Assembly (NCBI RefSeq): GCF_031877795.1
Contig: NC_133939.1
Span: 5,375,698-5,439,697, forward strand
Length of the DNA stretch: 64,000 nt
Reading direction: 5' to 3'
Source: Strix aluco
Taxonomy: Eukaryota; Chordata; Aves; Strigiformes; Strigidae
This document shows, piece after piece, positions 11,101 to 26,000 of the stretch. The notes below the pieces were generated by a model, which saw only the letters and a program-made list of their open reading frames with translations, searched no databases and was not told where the DNA came from. The position numbers were made by a program, and so were the translations under genes. Within the stretch, counting starts at the first letter, position 1. Each line of letters starts with the position of its first letter.

Positions 11101-14100
11101 AAATGTGAGAGGTAGTACCATGTGCAAATTAAACCCTTTGATCCTGATATCAGTCTCTTAATTAGGAAGCTGTCAGGAAGAGGCAGTTTTGTTAGCACAT
11201 GTCTATCCGGACAGACCTATTGCTCTGAACAACAGCAGGATTAAATTCACCAAGGATTATCCAATTTTAATTTCTTGTATTTCTCAGTGCATTACTCGTC
11301 AGCATAGACCGTACTACAGATTACCCCTAATTAGAACTACAAATCTGTCTGTGCCCTGCACAGTCCCTCGCCAAACTCCGTCTTCAGCAGTGAACAGAGT
11401 TGCCCGCTCCTGGCAAGTTCCTGTCTTTCCCCCTTTGCACAGCTCAGTGACTTCCCAAACCTGAGCTACCCCTACTCACTCACAGGCACTTCTCTGAAGA
11501 ATCCTTTAGCAAGGCGCCTGCTCACTCATCTCTTATTAGGTACATGTGCTTTACAAGGCATCTAGACTGCTTCCACTCAGTATATTAAGTCTCTACTTGT
11601 TCAGCTTATGTTTTCTGGCTCTTGAGTATGTCTAGACTTAACTGTTAATATCCATCTTCCTTACAACACATATTTCAAGCCATACAATGAGTTGTGCTTT
11701 TCTTTCAGAACCTCGAGTTCTCTGTGTTTCCATCTCATAGAGTTTATGTACTGTACTAGGACAGAAATACTGTACTTTCTGAAATAGCCCCCTACTGCGT
11801 CTTGGTCACAAGTGTTAAAAATGTATATATTTTTAGAATGAGATTCTCTACCCCAAAATGCTCCATTTGGAATTTCAGCAGGTATGTTTCATTTGCTGAA
11901 GAAATATGCATGGCACTTTCTTCCCTGCAGACTAATTACACAAAAAGCTTTGGTTTCAGATATCTGCCTTGGTAGTAGAAAGGTATGTACTTTGATTTAT
12001 TTGCCAATATTTGACCTTCATCTAATAAAATCAGTACTTGAAATTTTGTTAATCACATACAGCATACAGACTTCTCCTAAAAACTGTTGTATCAGAAATA
12101 AGTCTGCTAAAGAACTCCTTGGAGGCCAAATCCTAGAGTAAGAATGATTTGCACAGTTAAGAAAGCTCTCCTCTCTCCTTGTGGTTTCCTGTCTCTCTCT
12201 AAAAGTCTCCAAGCCCTGGAGGGCCTATGCTCTATTTTCCACTTGTATCTTCATTTTTGCTATAAAACTTAAAGAAAAACCTCATGTAAGGAGGCTACTA
12301 TTAAAACACAAATATGTAACGTGGTTAAACACACATTATTCCCAACTATTTATTACCATGCTTGAATGCTTACCTCTGATTCAGATATGGAACCACAGCA
12401 GGAGCCCCAGGAATCTGTCTCCAACATGGAGGATTTTTCCCATGTCTTTCCCATCATACAGTGCAGCTACATGGAACCTAGGAAACAAGAAAATAAAAAT
12501 TAGGGTATTAGGTATACTAAATTATTGCATATTTACATTTGCATGTTTATTAAAAGGCATACAGAATAGTCATAGTGAGGCAAGCAACCTGTTATGTACA
12601 GAGCCCTGAAGAAAGGTTGGGTTAAAGTAGATGGAAAAAATCTCATCCTCGTTCTTTGGGCTCACCCTTAGAGTTGAAATGTGCCTGATTCCTGGGTCCT
12701 TGCTCCGGCTGGAGAAACCCTGTATCTGCCTCTCTACAGATATACTACACTTCTGTTTCTTTACCATACATCACATCTAGTGCTGGATTTTAACAGGATA
12801 TGCAAGGACACAGGATTACTGAGAGTACATGTGGAGAAACAAGCAAGAGGGAAGTTCTTGGCCATCCGGAGTATTTGTTGGGAGATAAATTAATGATAAC
12901 AAACCCAGGAAGTTTTGTCTCATTATATGTGTGTGTGCATCAATTTCAGTTAAGCACCATGGGTTTATTTTGCTTTGAGCTCTAGGTAGTGTGAAACACA
13001 ATCCACGTAGGACATGGACTGATAGGCATCTTCTGGCCTTGCAGAAAAAGCTGTGCAAAACCAAGGGAAGAGATGAGAGATGAGGGCCCGATTTTCCTCT
13101 CATCTAACAATCTTGGTGAAAACAAGAGAATTCCAGGGAAGTCAGTGGTGTTGGAGCAGCATAAGACCAGATGCTAAAGGGTGTTCCTCTGGGAGTGCTT
13201 TCCAGAAATCTGAAAGGATTCAGGCACAGTGGAGAGATTGAAGTTTAAGGTTCACCCGGGCAAGAATTGGCCTTCCTGCTTACTGGAATGCCTGACTAGG
13301 AAATGACATATATGCTGAACTGGGAGCAAAGTCCTGTAATAAATAACCGTGCTTCAGTCATTTCCTCCTTTGTGCTGCAGAGAACTGGCACTCAGTGAGG
13401 GATCCCTTAATGGCACCAGTGCCAGTTTCACCTTCTTTTTCCTTCTTACTCCAACGCTTATGAAAAAGAGGGAGCTAAGCTGCAGAAACCAGACAGTGAA
13501 GATTTCTTCAGGAGAGGTAATTTCCCATCTTGTGGGGTGCAATTTTGTTGACGGTGCTGCATTATGTTGGAAAGAAAAGCAACAGAGAGAGACAGGCATT
13601 GTCAGAAAGCATTCAAGCAAGTGGGGAGTTGGCATTTTAAGCATTTTAAATGTTGAAACTGTGGATCTCCTCCCTACATGTCCATTCTTGACTGCCATCA
13701 TAGACTGGATCCGGAGCTAGCTGTACCTTTGATGTGATGTAGTATGGCTGTGCTTCATGTTTGCATGTACCGCTCCCTCTTTATTCTGGGTAGATATTTC
13801 TTTTCTGTTGCGGTACTCTGGTTTCTGGCGCAGGTGAAAAAGTATCTGTCAGTTGTGTAACTGTAGCTGACCTTGGCCTATGTTTGCTAAGTACCATGCT
13901 TCTGTACCACCTTGCATCGCTCATAGTAACAGGTCATCACACTGTTGAAGTTAATATGCAGATTCCTGAGTCCTGAAAAAGAACATGAGGACTTTGCCAT
14001 AACAATAACTGATTATGAAAGATGGAAGTTCCTTCTTGAGAGAGTGTAAAAAAAGCACAGAAAAAGACCAAGCAGCCAGAAAGAACACATTCACATTGCA

Positions 14101-17009
14101 TTGCTAAATTTTTGTAGATATTGAGCACAATTTACATCTTAGTTACAGATGAGCTCCAGAGGTTGCCCTAGTCTCACAGGGAAAATCAATTCTTAATACA
14201 GTCAGTCCTTGCAGTTTCTCCATGTGCCAGCTTTTGTCATTAAGTGTGACATTCCACTTCTTGTTATTGGGTCACCTACATGAATGTTACATTTAAAATT
14301 CCTGCTTTAAAATGTGTGTTAGCATTGGACTTCTACATCAGCAGTCTGTCATCTCTTGAAGTTTCTGTTTATTTTCCACTTTGGGATCACAATACATTTT
14401 TTAATTTTGATAATTAGTTATTTTCAGCATACCTTATGATAACTTTAAAGTAGTAAATCATTCTGGGATTGCTCAGAAACCCTGTTCAATCCACGCCACT
14501 GTATAGCTCTTTATAGCCACAGATAGGGCACAAAGATCATGTAGCTTGTCAAGCACTTCCTAGTTTCCATTTTGCTACCCTAATAGCTCTCCTTATGGTT
14601 AAGACATTGGTGTAACCCACAACAGTGGCAGTATCTTGCATACAGGAGTATAGCTGCTCTTTCCTTTTAGTCTGAAGAAAAGGTTGTTTATGCACCCATC
14701 GATTTTAAATAAGACCATGATTTATGGAAGCTATTTATACCTTCCCAAATAACATAGGTAAAAAAAGGTGGGCAGCTATGGGAAAGCAAGTGACAAAATG
14801 AGCCCTAATTCTCTCACTGCAATGTTTTCTTTTAGCATTGAAGTTTATTAAAACAAGAGGAAGAAAATAATGGTAACCCTGAACTTCACCTTGAGGTGTT
14901 TTTAATGGTAATCTTCATTTTTCAAGAGCATGAATTTCCAAAAATAAAGTGGTGACTTGAAACACTTCTCTGATAATTTAGTTGCAAAGTTCTAAATCTC
15001 AGAAAATTCTATAGCTCCACCATAAAATGAAGATAAATCATAAAATTATTTAAATGATTCAATCGGAAAAGTAATGAAATCTGGGTACCTCTCAAAAATA
15101 TATACCATCCATATTACACAAAAGTGTAAATAGCTATCACAAATTTTAAACGTAAGATTTTAAAGCCTTTACACACAATAGAAGAAATCTCAAGGATTTC
15201 AGTGAAATTATTGATGAAGTATCCCATTAATCACTACTATTAATGATACTTCAAACCAGGATTTTGATGATTATCTGTATAGCACAGGTAGAAGACAGAA
15301 CTTCCAACTCAGTTAATTTCTAGTTTTCTTGGTTTGTTCAAACTTTCCAGAGAACCTGCCCAAAACCTAGGCAAGCATAATTTAGGGCCAGAATAAAATA
15401 ACTTCTCAAAAGGCTATGAGACAACAAGAGATTTAGATTTGAGTGTCAAGACAAAACCAGAACAGGTGTCTGTCTTCTTCATGGGGGATGTTCCAAGAGA
15501 TCATGGACTTGCCTGGAATCATTTTCTGCCAAAGATCATTTTCTGGTCCTGTAGTGTCCACTCACCTTGTAAAGTGGTTTCCAAGTGGTTTGCCATCAAA
15601 CAGGAATGTGCAGAAGAGATGCAGATGGTTCAATATGTCCTCATTGAGCATGAGTTGTAAAATGTGTTCGAGATAAATTGCTAAGAAAATGTCATTGATA
15701 ATACATCATGAAAGGGTAAAATTGGATTCATTTTTAGTCCAAGTTTAGCATTTTATGGAGCATTTTGCTCATCGCAAACATTTCATTCTTATTATCAACT
15801 CTGAGCTGAGCCTTTTCTCTGGGTGTGCTGGAACAATGGATAGAGGGAGAGATGCTTTAGAGAAACGGAGAGAGCAGAATGGGTCGCACAGCTGTGAGAA
15901 GTTTGTGAATATGAGGCTGTGGAGACCTGGGCTAATAACTGATGTCTGCTGCACACAGCAGCTACTGAATCACAGGTTACTCAACAGCCTTAGTGTGCAG
16001 GGATCACCCCTGCTAGTAGGAAGAGATAAGAGGGAAAAAAATCTGTCTGGAACTCTGGAAACATTTAGAGGGCACTTAGCAAAGAGTCTTTACCTGTGAT
16101 TTCCCACACACCATAAGAGACATACATCAGCCTTCCTGCTGTAGCAAAAATGGGAGCTGGCAAATCACACCTAGTCCTGGAATCACTCCCAAAATCCAGT
16201 TGCAGTAGCCTAATGGGACAGGAAGCAGATTCTGAAGACTTTGGTTCCTTGGTTGTTTCAAGGATCACAGCCTAAACAGCATCATCCCTTAATCAAAGCA
16301 CGGGTGTAGATTTCTGGCCACCAATCTTTTCACTGTTACGTTTTTGATAGTGACTTCTAATTTTATTGTGGTTCCCTCCAGTTCCTTATTTTGCTGCTCA
16401 TGCCTTCATTGCAACCCCTCCCATTCCAGCAAAGGAAGGTGAACTCTAAACCTCAGTTTCTATATGGTAGTAGGTTCAAGCTGTGAGGGTCTGAGGGAAC
16501 TGAGCAGCTCAGGAAAGTATGAATTAAATCTGTGTCACTGAGCTAGCCACCCATAGCACCTGAACTGCTAGGTCGATGGATCAACCAACGGTAACTCTAT
16601 TGCGCATCAAATTACATTGCATTGTGGGGTCTTTTCATTTGTGAGCCAAACTTGAAGTTCAGCCAATAAACATGCCTAGCATCTGATTGAGGAATTATTC
16701 AGTATGAAAATGTGCACAGTGACCTCTTCAGGGTTGAGAGCATCTCCAGGGTTATGTGGTAGAACTCAGAGCAGACCACCACCCCAGTGCTGCAGGTACT
16801 TTGCTTTGGGTAGATGGTTTCCTTGTTTCTACATTGATCATAGCTTATTATGATCTCTTCTGCTTTAACAAAATCCATAAACAGAAACATTTTAAGGCAT
16901 TTTGATGTTATTTTTTATAAGGAAACATCTCAAGGAAACACCACTGTCTGTTCTGATCAAAGCCCAAGCCCTTTTCAGGCCTAATGTTATGTTCTTCTTG
17001 GCACTGCAG
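8175..17009. other. Intergenic region between IWS1 and MYO7B
   Basis: About 8.8 kb separate the CpG island from the first mapped MYO7B exon. I find no coding exon with family resemblance, no tRNA or rRNA gene and no intact transposon. Open frames are short. A non-coding first exon and the MYO7B promoter probably lie here, because the exon with the MYO7B start codon is preceded by a splice acceptor. I cannot place them from sequence. Confidence 0.7.
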
Positions 17010-17052
17010 GTTACATTCAGTGATCTAAAACATAATGGTGGTTTTCAGAAAG
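17010..17052 (+). CDS. MYO7B: MYO7B exon with start codon (coding exon 1)
   Basis: Acceptor GCACTGCAG|G at 17009, then 25 nt of 5' untranslated sequence and the coding part 17035-17052, MVVFRK, followed by donor AAG|GTAAGT. An in-frame TAA at 17026-17028 supports ATG 17035 as the start, and A at -3 with G at +4 is a good context. MYO7A also begins with a six-residue exon (MVILQQ) before GDHVW. Intron 1 (1382 bp) holds a T-run near 17862 and MIR-like sequence at 18205-18295. Confidence 0.88.
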
Positions 17053-20000
17053 GTAAGTCCTATTCTTTGCTGTGATTTACTGATTAGCCTGTGGCCCAAA
17101 GAGGAGAAAATTACCTTAACATCATGGTTCAACTCAAAAAGAAAGTAGCAATAACCCAGTATCAACAAGGTATAAAATAATATCAATCTAGACTAGAGAT
17201 GCAGAGGTGTCTTGCCTAGCTGGGCCGTGCTTATGTTGAGCTGGTGACCTCTGTCACAAGGTGTGGCACTGAAACTGCACACCTTACCTCTGGAGTTTTA
17301 TTCAATGCAAATGAGAGCTGTGAGTCCGTAACATTCTTCATAACCTTTTGCAATGTTTATAGATGCTTTACATTACAGTTGTTTGGTTTTAAACATGAGC
17401 CCACAAAGTATTTTGAGAGGAAAAAGAAATAATTTTTCAGTAAAAAACTTGAAACTTTGACAGTTAATGCTACAGTATGTAACAAACGCTGTATATGACA
17501 AGAGACTCAGCTATAAAGCCGGTTCCTCGGCAGGTGTAATATGAACTACCCATTGAAGATCTGACCTACAGCTTTGCTCAATTTTCATTCCAGCCATTAC
17601 AGTAAAGCTTTCTGTTTGAACCTGTATTAGTGTCTGGAGCAAGAGAAGGTATTCCTGGGGACTGGGGTTGGGGAGTATAACCAGGACAGTAGTGCAGGTG
17701 ACACCAAGATGGTGCTCATTCCTAGGAAAGGGCAGTCATAGCTCTCATCTTTCCTCCAGTGACAGCAGAGCAGTTCTGCTTGCTTGCTTGCTGTGCAGAG
17801 AGGCAGGATGTTGCCATGCCTCTACAAATATGAAGAGAGGAGATGGGCTGAATAAATAACTCTTTTTTTTTTTCTCTGAAGATAGATCATAGATGCACTA
17901 GCATTTCTAAGTGATTTCAGCTATAGCAGAAAGAATATATATCTAAAAACACTTGCAGTAGAGCCTTCTACATATCTGGGCATCTAGTCTGTACATCTGT
18001 TTGTTTGTTTTTCTTTTTCCTGGTAATGTCTGTATTTTCAAGCATCCCTTCTGAAAGAATACCATAGCTGATATGAGGCTGCCACGGCACTTCAACAGCA
18101 TTCACTGTGCCCCCTGACAATCTCTGGGAGATAGTGGAGCTGAGTAATTGCTGTCTGTGTAAAAGCTGTTGCCTTATTTCCTCTTGTGAGACAGCTGGGC
18201 TTGATGACTTGTTCAAAGTCACGTTCCAGGTCAGCTGTGGAGCTCGGAGTAGAACTCAGAGGTCTTGATACTATAACCATTAGACTGTACTACCTGTGAG
18301 CAGTAAGAACTTATCCATTTAAACACTGCTAAAGAAATCAAATCACTATAAAATTAAGACCGAGAGAGGTATGCTTGTGAGCTACATGGTATCAAATATG
18401 TCACCGTACTTACAATATCTTTTCTTCTCCCCAGGGTGATCATGTGTGGCTGGACACTCAATCAAACAGTGAATTTAATGTCCCTATTGGGGCAGTTGTG
18501 AAGGACTCTGACTCAGGACGGATCTTGCTGGAGGATGATGAAGGCAAGGTGGGCTGCTCTATAACTTTCTGTAAAAGATGAACATAAAATTTAAAAGTAC
18601 AACGTACAAAAGAATGGCCCTATTGGGTCAGGCCAAAGCTCCATCTAGCCAAATGGTGTGACTTTGATAATGTCTGGTAGGATATACTGAAAGACAGAAT
18701 ATAAAAATAAGGCAAATATAGGGTGATACCCTAGTATCCCCACGTCCTGGCACTATGAAGATTTAGAGCTTCCTGAGCTAGAGGTTATATCTACGTAGTT
18801 AAGAAAAGGAAACAGACAGGCTCCAATCCCTAAATTTGGTGGAGCTTTAGGCGAAATCATGATCCCACTAAAGTCAGTTGGGGTTTCATCCCTACCTCAT
18901 ACAATGTTGTGGTTGTGATTACCTGACGGAGCTGCACTCTGAACAGTGCTAAATTTGATGTTCAGAACCCACAATGGCTTCATCCATCTGGTGCTGGGGA
19001 GCAGCAAAGCAGTCAATTTCTGTAGTTCAGTTTACTGTTTGTTAGAATATGCTGGTTTGCTCATGGATTGTACTGAATGTTGCTCTGGTCTAACACGGCT
19101 CTCCTTTGTTTGCCTCTGAGCAACAGCATGACACATTAAAGCTGATGCCTTGCCTTTTTCAGGAACACTGGATCACGGCTCGGAACATGCACATGGTACA
19201 CCTGATGCACCCCTCCTCTGTCCAAGGGGTGGAAGACATGATCACCCTTGGGGATCTCCATGAAGCAGGCATGGTACACAACCTCCTCATCCGCCACCAG
19301 GAGCAAAAAATCTATGTGAGTGCCAAGGTCACCAGACAGTACTTTCAGGAATGACCTCTGTGACACATCTTGCAGAGCTACCTGAGCAGCCTGCAAGCCT
19401 TTCACACATGGGGCCCTCTGCTTCCTTTACTGATTGAGAGTGCCAAGGAGACACAACATAGTTTTTCTCTTCTTTCATTCAAGTAATTTAGCTGTGAAGA
19501 AGAGAGCTAATAGCAGTCTCTGGAATGACAGAGATATGCACAGGTAGTGACCCTGCTTACTTTCTCCTAGGGTGATCATTTCCACCAGTGACTGACAGCT
19601 AAATCCAGCCCACGTTACAGCTTAGTGCTGCTATTACCTGCAGCTGTGACACAGGATCAATCTAACTAGTACACAGTGACATGATTTGGATTGTCCTCCA
19701 ATCCAAGTCAATGTTTACTTGATTTTGATGGAATAAAATAGATGAAGAATAAATCTGGATATTTAGGGTCCCTGGTTTCATTTCTTGTCCGTTACAGGTT
19801 TTACCTGTGACTGAGCAATTTGGCATTTTTCGTTTCTTTGCTCCTTAGTTCCTAGTTTGTAATATGATAATAATATTCAGGTTTTTCCATGCTTTGCCTC
19901 CCATGTTATATACACTGTAGGAGAGAAGCTGCCTCTTACAACACAGATGTGTTGAAGTTTAGTGTAAACAAGGACTGATTTTATAGATGCTGCAGTTATA

Positions 20001-23000
20001 ACTACCAAGATGTGTGTATAGACCTGTTATATTAGACTTTACCAGTCTGAAGTTGTCTTATGTAGAAGTTCTTGAACAATATTATTGCTTGCATTTCCAC
20101 AGCCTTCAACAGCCTCCTTCATTTCAGTGGTGCTGTTGTTCATATTACTAAATGACTGTACAATAACTTTGCCCATTAGCAAAGTTCAGCTACATCTGCA
20201 CTAGAACACAAAAGCAGCTTGACAAAAGACTTCAAAACAGCTTATGATAGCACACAAAAATGCCAGGTTAAATTGGACTTTCTTGTGCTTTAGCCTGAGA
20301 CAGCAAACTGAGCTGTGATTTGGCAAGGAGATTATAGCTAGCATTCTTCCTTCTCCAAAAACCTTCATATCCTGGGATTTTTAATAGAAGCTTATAGTGA
20401 GGAACCAGGCTCTCAGTCTCACCTAAGTGCTGCTATGGATCTCCCAGGCTTCTATCCTGCCTCTGTTTAGATTTATACTGCAAGTGGCTTTGGTTGTATT
20501 CTTGGTTTGCTGTTAGAGGTAACACTCATAACTGTTTTCCAGACTTACACAGGATCAATCTTGGTAGCAGTGAATCCATACCAGCTGCTGCCCCTCTACA
20601 CAGCTGATCAGATCAGACTGTACTGTAACAAGAGGATTGGAGAGCTACCACCTCATGTCTTCGCCATTGCAGACAACTGTTATTTCAATATGAAGAGGAA
20701 TAAGAGAGACCAGTGCTGTGTGATCAGGTGACTGAATTCGGAGGGAACAAGGAGCAGAAACCAAGTCTGGCATGTTTTTGGGGCACCTTTGTGGACACAG
20801 GAGACCTTCCAATGGAAGGGCACAGATAAGACTAGAGACAACAGGAAAGAAATATTTTCTCCCCTGCTACTTCATGTACAGTTAGGGCTGCAAAAGGTAG
20901 AACATAAGCAAGGGATTTCTGAAATCCATTGTTTTCCCCCAGAATCTTTGAATGTGGTGATACATTCTGCACATGGTCACGACATGTATAAACATAAAAT
21001 ATGAGCCTGTGTGATGTAAGGCTATCTTTTATCTTGGGGACATGATACTTATGGTACATACACTTTCTGAGAATAGAGATTTCCCAGAGAGAAACAACCT
21101 CTGCTAACCTGAAGATGGAGGGAAGCTTTCTTCATCCTATAAACACATAACATGTATCCATTTTCTGTTAATGTGTGAAGAACCAGATCATCTCATTGCA
21201 ATAATATCTGATTGTAGCTGAGGCAACTCAGTTGATGTGCTAAGACTAGCATTGAAAATCTGGTAATGCATTAAAGAAGAAAAGCAAGTGGTCATTTAAG
21301 TACAGAATGTCTTCCATGGAATTCCTTGTTTTTAATCAGTGCGAGAACTTAGTCCTCAGCCTAAGTCTAAAAAACAACTTAAATTTTAGCAGATAAGATG
21401 ATGAAAGTCTAAAATTCTCCAGCCCTCCATGAAAGACAGTCTGATCTGCCATTCACAGGGTAAATATAAATGGGATTTTTTTTTTTGACTTGGTCTGCCA
21501 TTTTGCCACCCTAGCCAAAAAAGAAGAAAAGAAACCTGTAATGATCTTGTTTCTTACTGCAGTGGAGAATCTGGAGCTGGGAAGACTGAAAGCACAAAGT
21601 TAATACTACAATTTTTGGCAGCTGTCAGTGGCCAGCATTCCTGGATAGAGCAGCAAATCCTAGAGGCCAACCCCATTCTGGAAGGTGGGTTATTTAGCAA
21701 ACATGCCTGATTTACCACCCTTATCTCAGGATTTTTGTATCAGGATAAAAAATTCAGAAACAGATCTTTGAACCATTGTATTTGCATAACTGCTAAAACC
21801 CCCAAAACACTGGTGATGCAGGGTAGAAGTTCTCCATACTTTTCTGCCATGAAGTCCACAGCAGCTCCCATGCTGTAGGAGGAGGTGCCGCTGAAGTATG
21901 TAACCTGGAACTGCCGGGAGCACAAGAGTCCTTGGGAATGCAGAGCCCAAGGTAAAGACCCCTGGTTTAGCATTGGCACCAGATAGTGGCAAAGTGACAG
22001 GCCAACCATGGATGTATCTGTAGGGAAGCTCCCTGAGACACCTATCTTTCTCTGTAGAGGGATTAAATGTGTTCCCAGTAAGTCCTTCTGGAGGTCTTCA
22101 GAAGAACTGTGCAGCTCTCTTGGCTGGCCAGATATAGGGCACATTTGGATCATTTGAATATGTCTTTTAGGACTCAATTATCTGAATACACAGTATGCCT
22201 GCTTCTGTCTTTAGGAGGCAGTCTGAAACCAGACATACTTCAGTGCTTGTCAGCATTGTCATTTGGAACACAACATGTAAAACACCAGCAGCAAAAAAGA
22301 AAGGTGTAAAAAATAAACTTGATGTTCATTAACTGCAATGACCCAGATACTATCTCTGTCTCTTGCCCATCAGCTTTCGGAAATGCCAAGACAATTCGAA
22401 ATGACAATTCAAGCCGCTTTGGGAAATACATTGATATTCACTTCAACCAAAATGGTGTGATAGAAGGAGCCCGGATAGAACAGTTTCTTCTGGAGAAGTC
22501 CCGGGTTTGCCGGCAGGTGAGGGCACTGGCAGATGTACATTCTGCCTGCTCCTGTTCAAACTTATGCTGACAAGGCTGTCCATTGGCCTCTTTCTTTCTT
22601 CTAGGCTCCAGAGGAGAGGAACTATCACATCTTCTACTGCATGCTAATGGGGATGAATACAGAGCAAAAAAAGATGCTGAATCTGGGCACTGCTTCAGAG
22701 TACACTTATCTCACTATGGTAATAGTCTCTGCTTTCTTCTCCATTATCCCTCTGCTATTTGCTTCTCTCAGCAAGCAATTACAGTCAGAAGAGCTGCAGA
22801 TGGGTAGTTACCAAATAGGAACACTTCTTTCCTTAGAGTACCAGAAGCAGTAACACCGAAAGTGCTGTGAGCCTCAGTTTCAGAGACTTATTGTAATGTC
22901 TTATCAGTGGGAGGCAGCTTGTGGCAGTTCAAAGCTTTCTATCAAAGTCAAACTTAAGAAACATGAAGGGCATCTTAAAGCAAGTGGGAAATATCCCCCA

Positions 23001-26000
23001 CTTTCACAGGCACTCCGATTTCATATGAATGCAAGGGATCTCATGCCAGGGAGAATACTAATCAGGTATGTATACCTTAGGGGAAAATGAGTAAGCAGAA
23101 ACAGTGCCAAGAATCCTAGTCCTTATATCTGATAAATCTTATATACATAATGCAGGAAGCTGGCATTCAATCTAACCTCCAATAGCTGATGTTAATGTCC
23201 CTGTCTGGGTTTATGTTGCCATAGTGGCAGGAGTGGGATGTTCATAGTGAGATTTTTGAAAACAGCTAATTGGTTGGTTTAGGGCATGAAAGCCATTGTG
23301 AAAATCCTGTTCTTTAGCCTGTGCAGATACTTCATATTAAATATGTTAGCTGGTTTGATTTGAACTGTTCTACAGCCTAGGGAAAAATGAGGCTAAGTTC
23401 TGCCTCTGCTGAAGTTAATGGGAGCAGGACATCTAGTTTCAGTGAAAATTAAATCAAGCCTATAAAGCTGTTTCTGGAGTCTCAAAAGCAAAACCATTAA
23501 AGTTGCTGGAGATTTTTTCAAATGTAATGTTTTCAAAATAGCAGTGATCTTGCAGAAAGCTGATGAATGCAATTCATCATTGGCCATTCCATAAAAAGCT
23601 CTGAAGTTCCCTGGGTCAGCAGGAGGGCAGTATAATACAGAGATAGGAGGATTAGATTACAGGAGAACGTATCCATGGTTTTGTTCAGGTCAGCTCTTGG
23701 CACAAGCTGGCATGTTTACATGCTGTAAACTGAAATGTCTAGGAATACTTCACTTCTGTAATCATCACACTATATTGTCAGTAATAGCGGGGATAAAAAA
23801 GGCATTTTCCCATCTCCATTAGGGCTGAAAATAGTTTCTATGAGGAGCTGCATCCTAGGACCCGCTGTGCAGGATTTATTGAAGGTTCTTCTGATGCTGC
23901 TTTGGATGCTTCCATCTGCCTTCCACTAGAACCTAATATTCTTATTTTGAGATTTGCCTTCTAGTACTGATCCAATCCTACTTGCTTTGATTTGGGATTA
24001 GGGCTCTTAATTGTCCATTGACAAGGCAGAGGGAGGAAATCAAAGAAAGAGGCATGGCCTTCTATGTGTAGGTAACCTTGTCAAAGTTTCCTGTCCTTCT
24101 ATGCTCCACAGGAGCCTTCCCCTCAGCTTCTCCTTTTGGCTTCCCCAATATTCAGTCTAGCCCTGGAGAAATGCATTATTTAGCCCTCTGCTAATGGGTT
24201 CTTCTTGTGAGTAGAGATGAGGGAAGAAACAGCCATTGGAAGAGTATATAGAATGTAGGTTTTTACCTTATGTCTTGTGGCAAGAGGTTCACAGGGTATC
24301 CACATTGTGTACAAGGGTTTGTCAGCCTGCAGGTCCTTTGTTTCTTGCATCGGTACCGGGAGGATTTTCCTAACCTGTGGGTGTGGTGTTTTGCAGGGCA
24401 ACTGCATGTCCTGTGATGGCCGGAATGACGCGAAGGATTATGCCCACATCCGCTCAGCTATGAAGATCCTCATGTTCTCAGATTCTGAGAACTGGGACAT
24501 CAGCAAGCTGCTGGCTGCGATCCTGCACCTAGGGAATGTAGAGTTTGAAGGTAAATTCAGCATTGTTTGTGCTTCGTCCTTTACTGGATGGTAAAGCCCT
24601 CAAGGTGCTGCCTGCTTCCATCTGTACAGATTAGGTTGTGTTGCTCTGCTCTGTATAAACAGGTGAACAGGGTTGGAAGGGCAGGCAGATAAGCACCATG
24701 AAACTCTGATTTGTGACTCCACTGCCTAGTGTTTTGAAAAATATCATCTTATTATTATTTTGTCACACTGTCAGGTTTCCATGGCTATAAATGGGCCCTT
24801 ATCACACAAACTGAAACAACAGATAATATAATGCCATGTTACATTTGCTGATTGTTGTGCTATGCAAGCCAGCGGATGCAGGAGCATCTCAGTGGTGTTT
24901 GCTGTGGAGATGCTAGCAGTCATTCTCCTGGCTAGGTCTGGTGAACACTCACCTGCATAAGTGCACTTCTGGTACGGCACAGGCACAGTGTGAGACACCC
25001 ACCAGAGGGATGCCAGAAGCTCTCACATTTTAGAAAAGGACTCCTCCTCACTTTGTGATACAGAGGGTCAGCTGGATACAGTGATGTCAGCTGGATTCTT
25101 TGGAGTAATGCTGGTTGCTAAAATGAGGGACTTCCCTCATTCTCTTTCATTGTCTAAATTTCCCACAAGGCAGATACACAAAAAAAGTATTTTCAGAAAC
25201 ACATTTTCTGAAGTCAGATACCACTTCCCCAGATTCCCAATAGCTACTATTTAAAATTAATAACCTTGTCAGCTTTGCTACTATTTTTAGCCCAATGTTC
25301 TGGAGTTGTGAGGGCCCTTTACATCTCAGGATCCCTGGGTGAAATCAGGACCCTTCTTAGTAAAATCATCAAACACATGAGTTTCAAAAGAGAGCTTACT
25401 GCCTCGCCACGTTCCTAGAGCTACAGGGTTACAGAAATATGGCTACAATAGCAGAAATGATTCACCCTGAGATTGACTGTTTCCTCATTGTAGCGGCTGT
25501 GTACGACAACTTGGACTGCTCTGATGTGATGGACTCACCACACTTTTCAATTGCAACCAAATTGCTTGAGGTAATGGACTCTTATCTTCTCCTGCTAGTT
25601 CTCTCCTTCACCCTCTCTCCCTGAGCACACTGACAAAGCATGTCTCTGTGGAGTGTTTATGTATGGATGCATGTATAACAGGCACATCCCCTTCTTCCCG
25701 CTGACACTCAAGTGACGCTGTTGCAGATGTCTCTCTGAGCTAGGAGATCTTTAGCAGGCTGCCAGTGAATGCTGCTGAACAGGCAGTTTGTCATGGCTGT
25801 CCTCCTGAGACAGACTTTGCTGGATCTCTGGATCTCCTTTATCCACCTGGAATGACCAGGTTGCCATGACTCTTCTGCCAGGTGGACTCCAGTGAACTTC
25901 AGAACAGCCTCACAAACCTCTCCATCATTGTTCGAGGAGAAAGTGTGTCCAGGCCTCTGAACATAGTGCAAGCTGCAGATGGGAGAGATGCCTTTGTGAA

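Noticed and set aside
9306..13720. Several open frames of 60-140 codons between the two genes
   Set aside because: No recognisable domain, no matching splice pattern and no codon-use signal. They look like chance frames in non-coding DNA.
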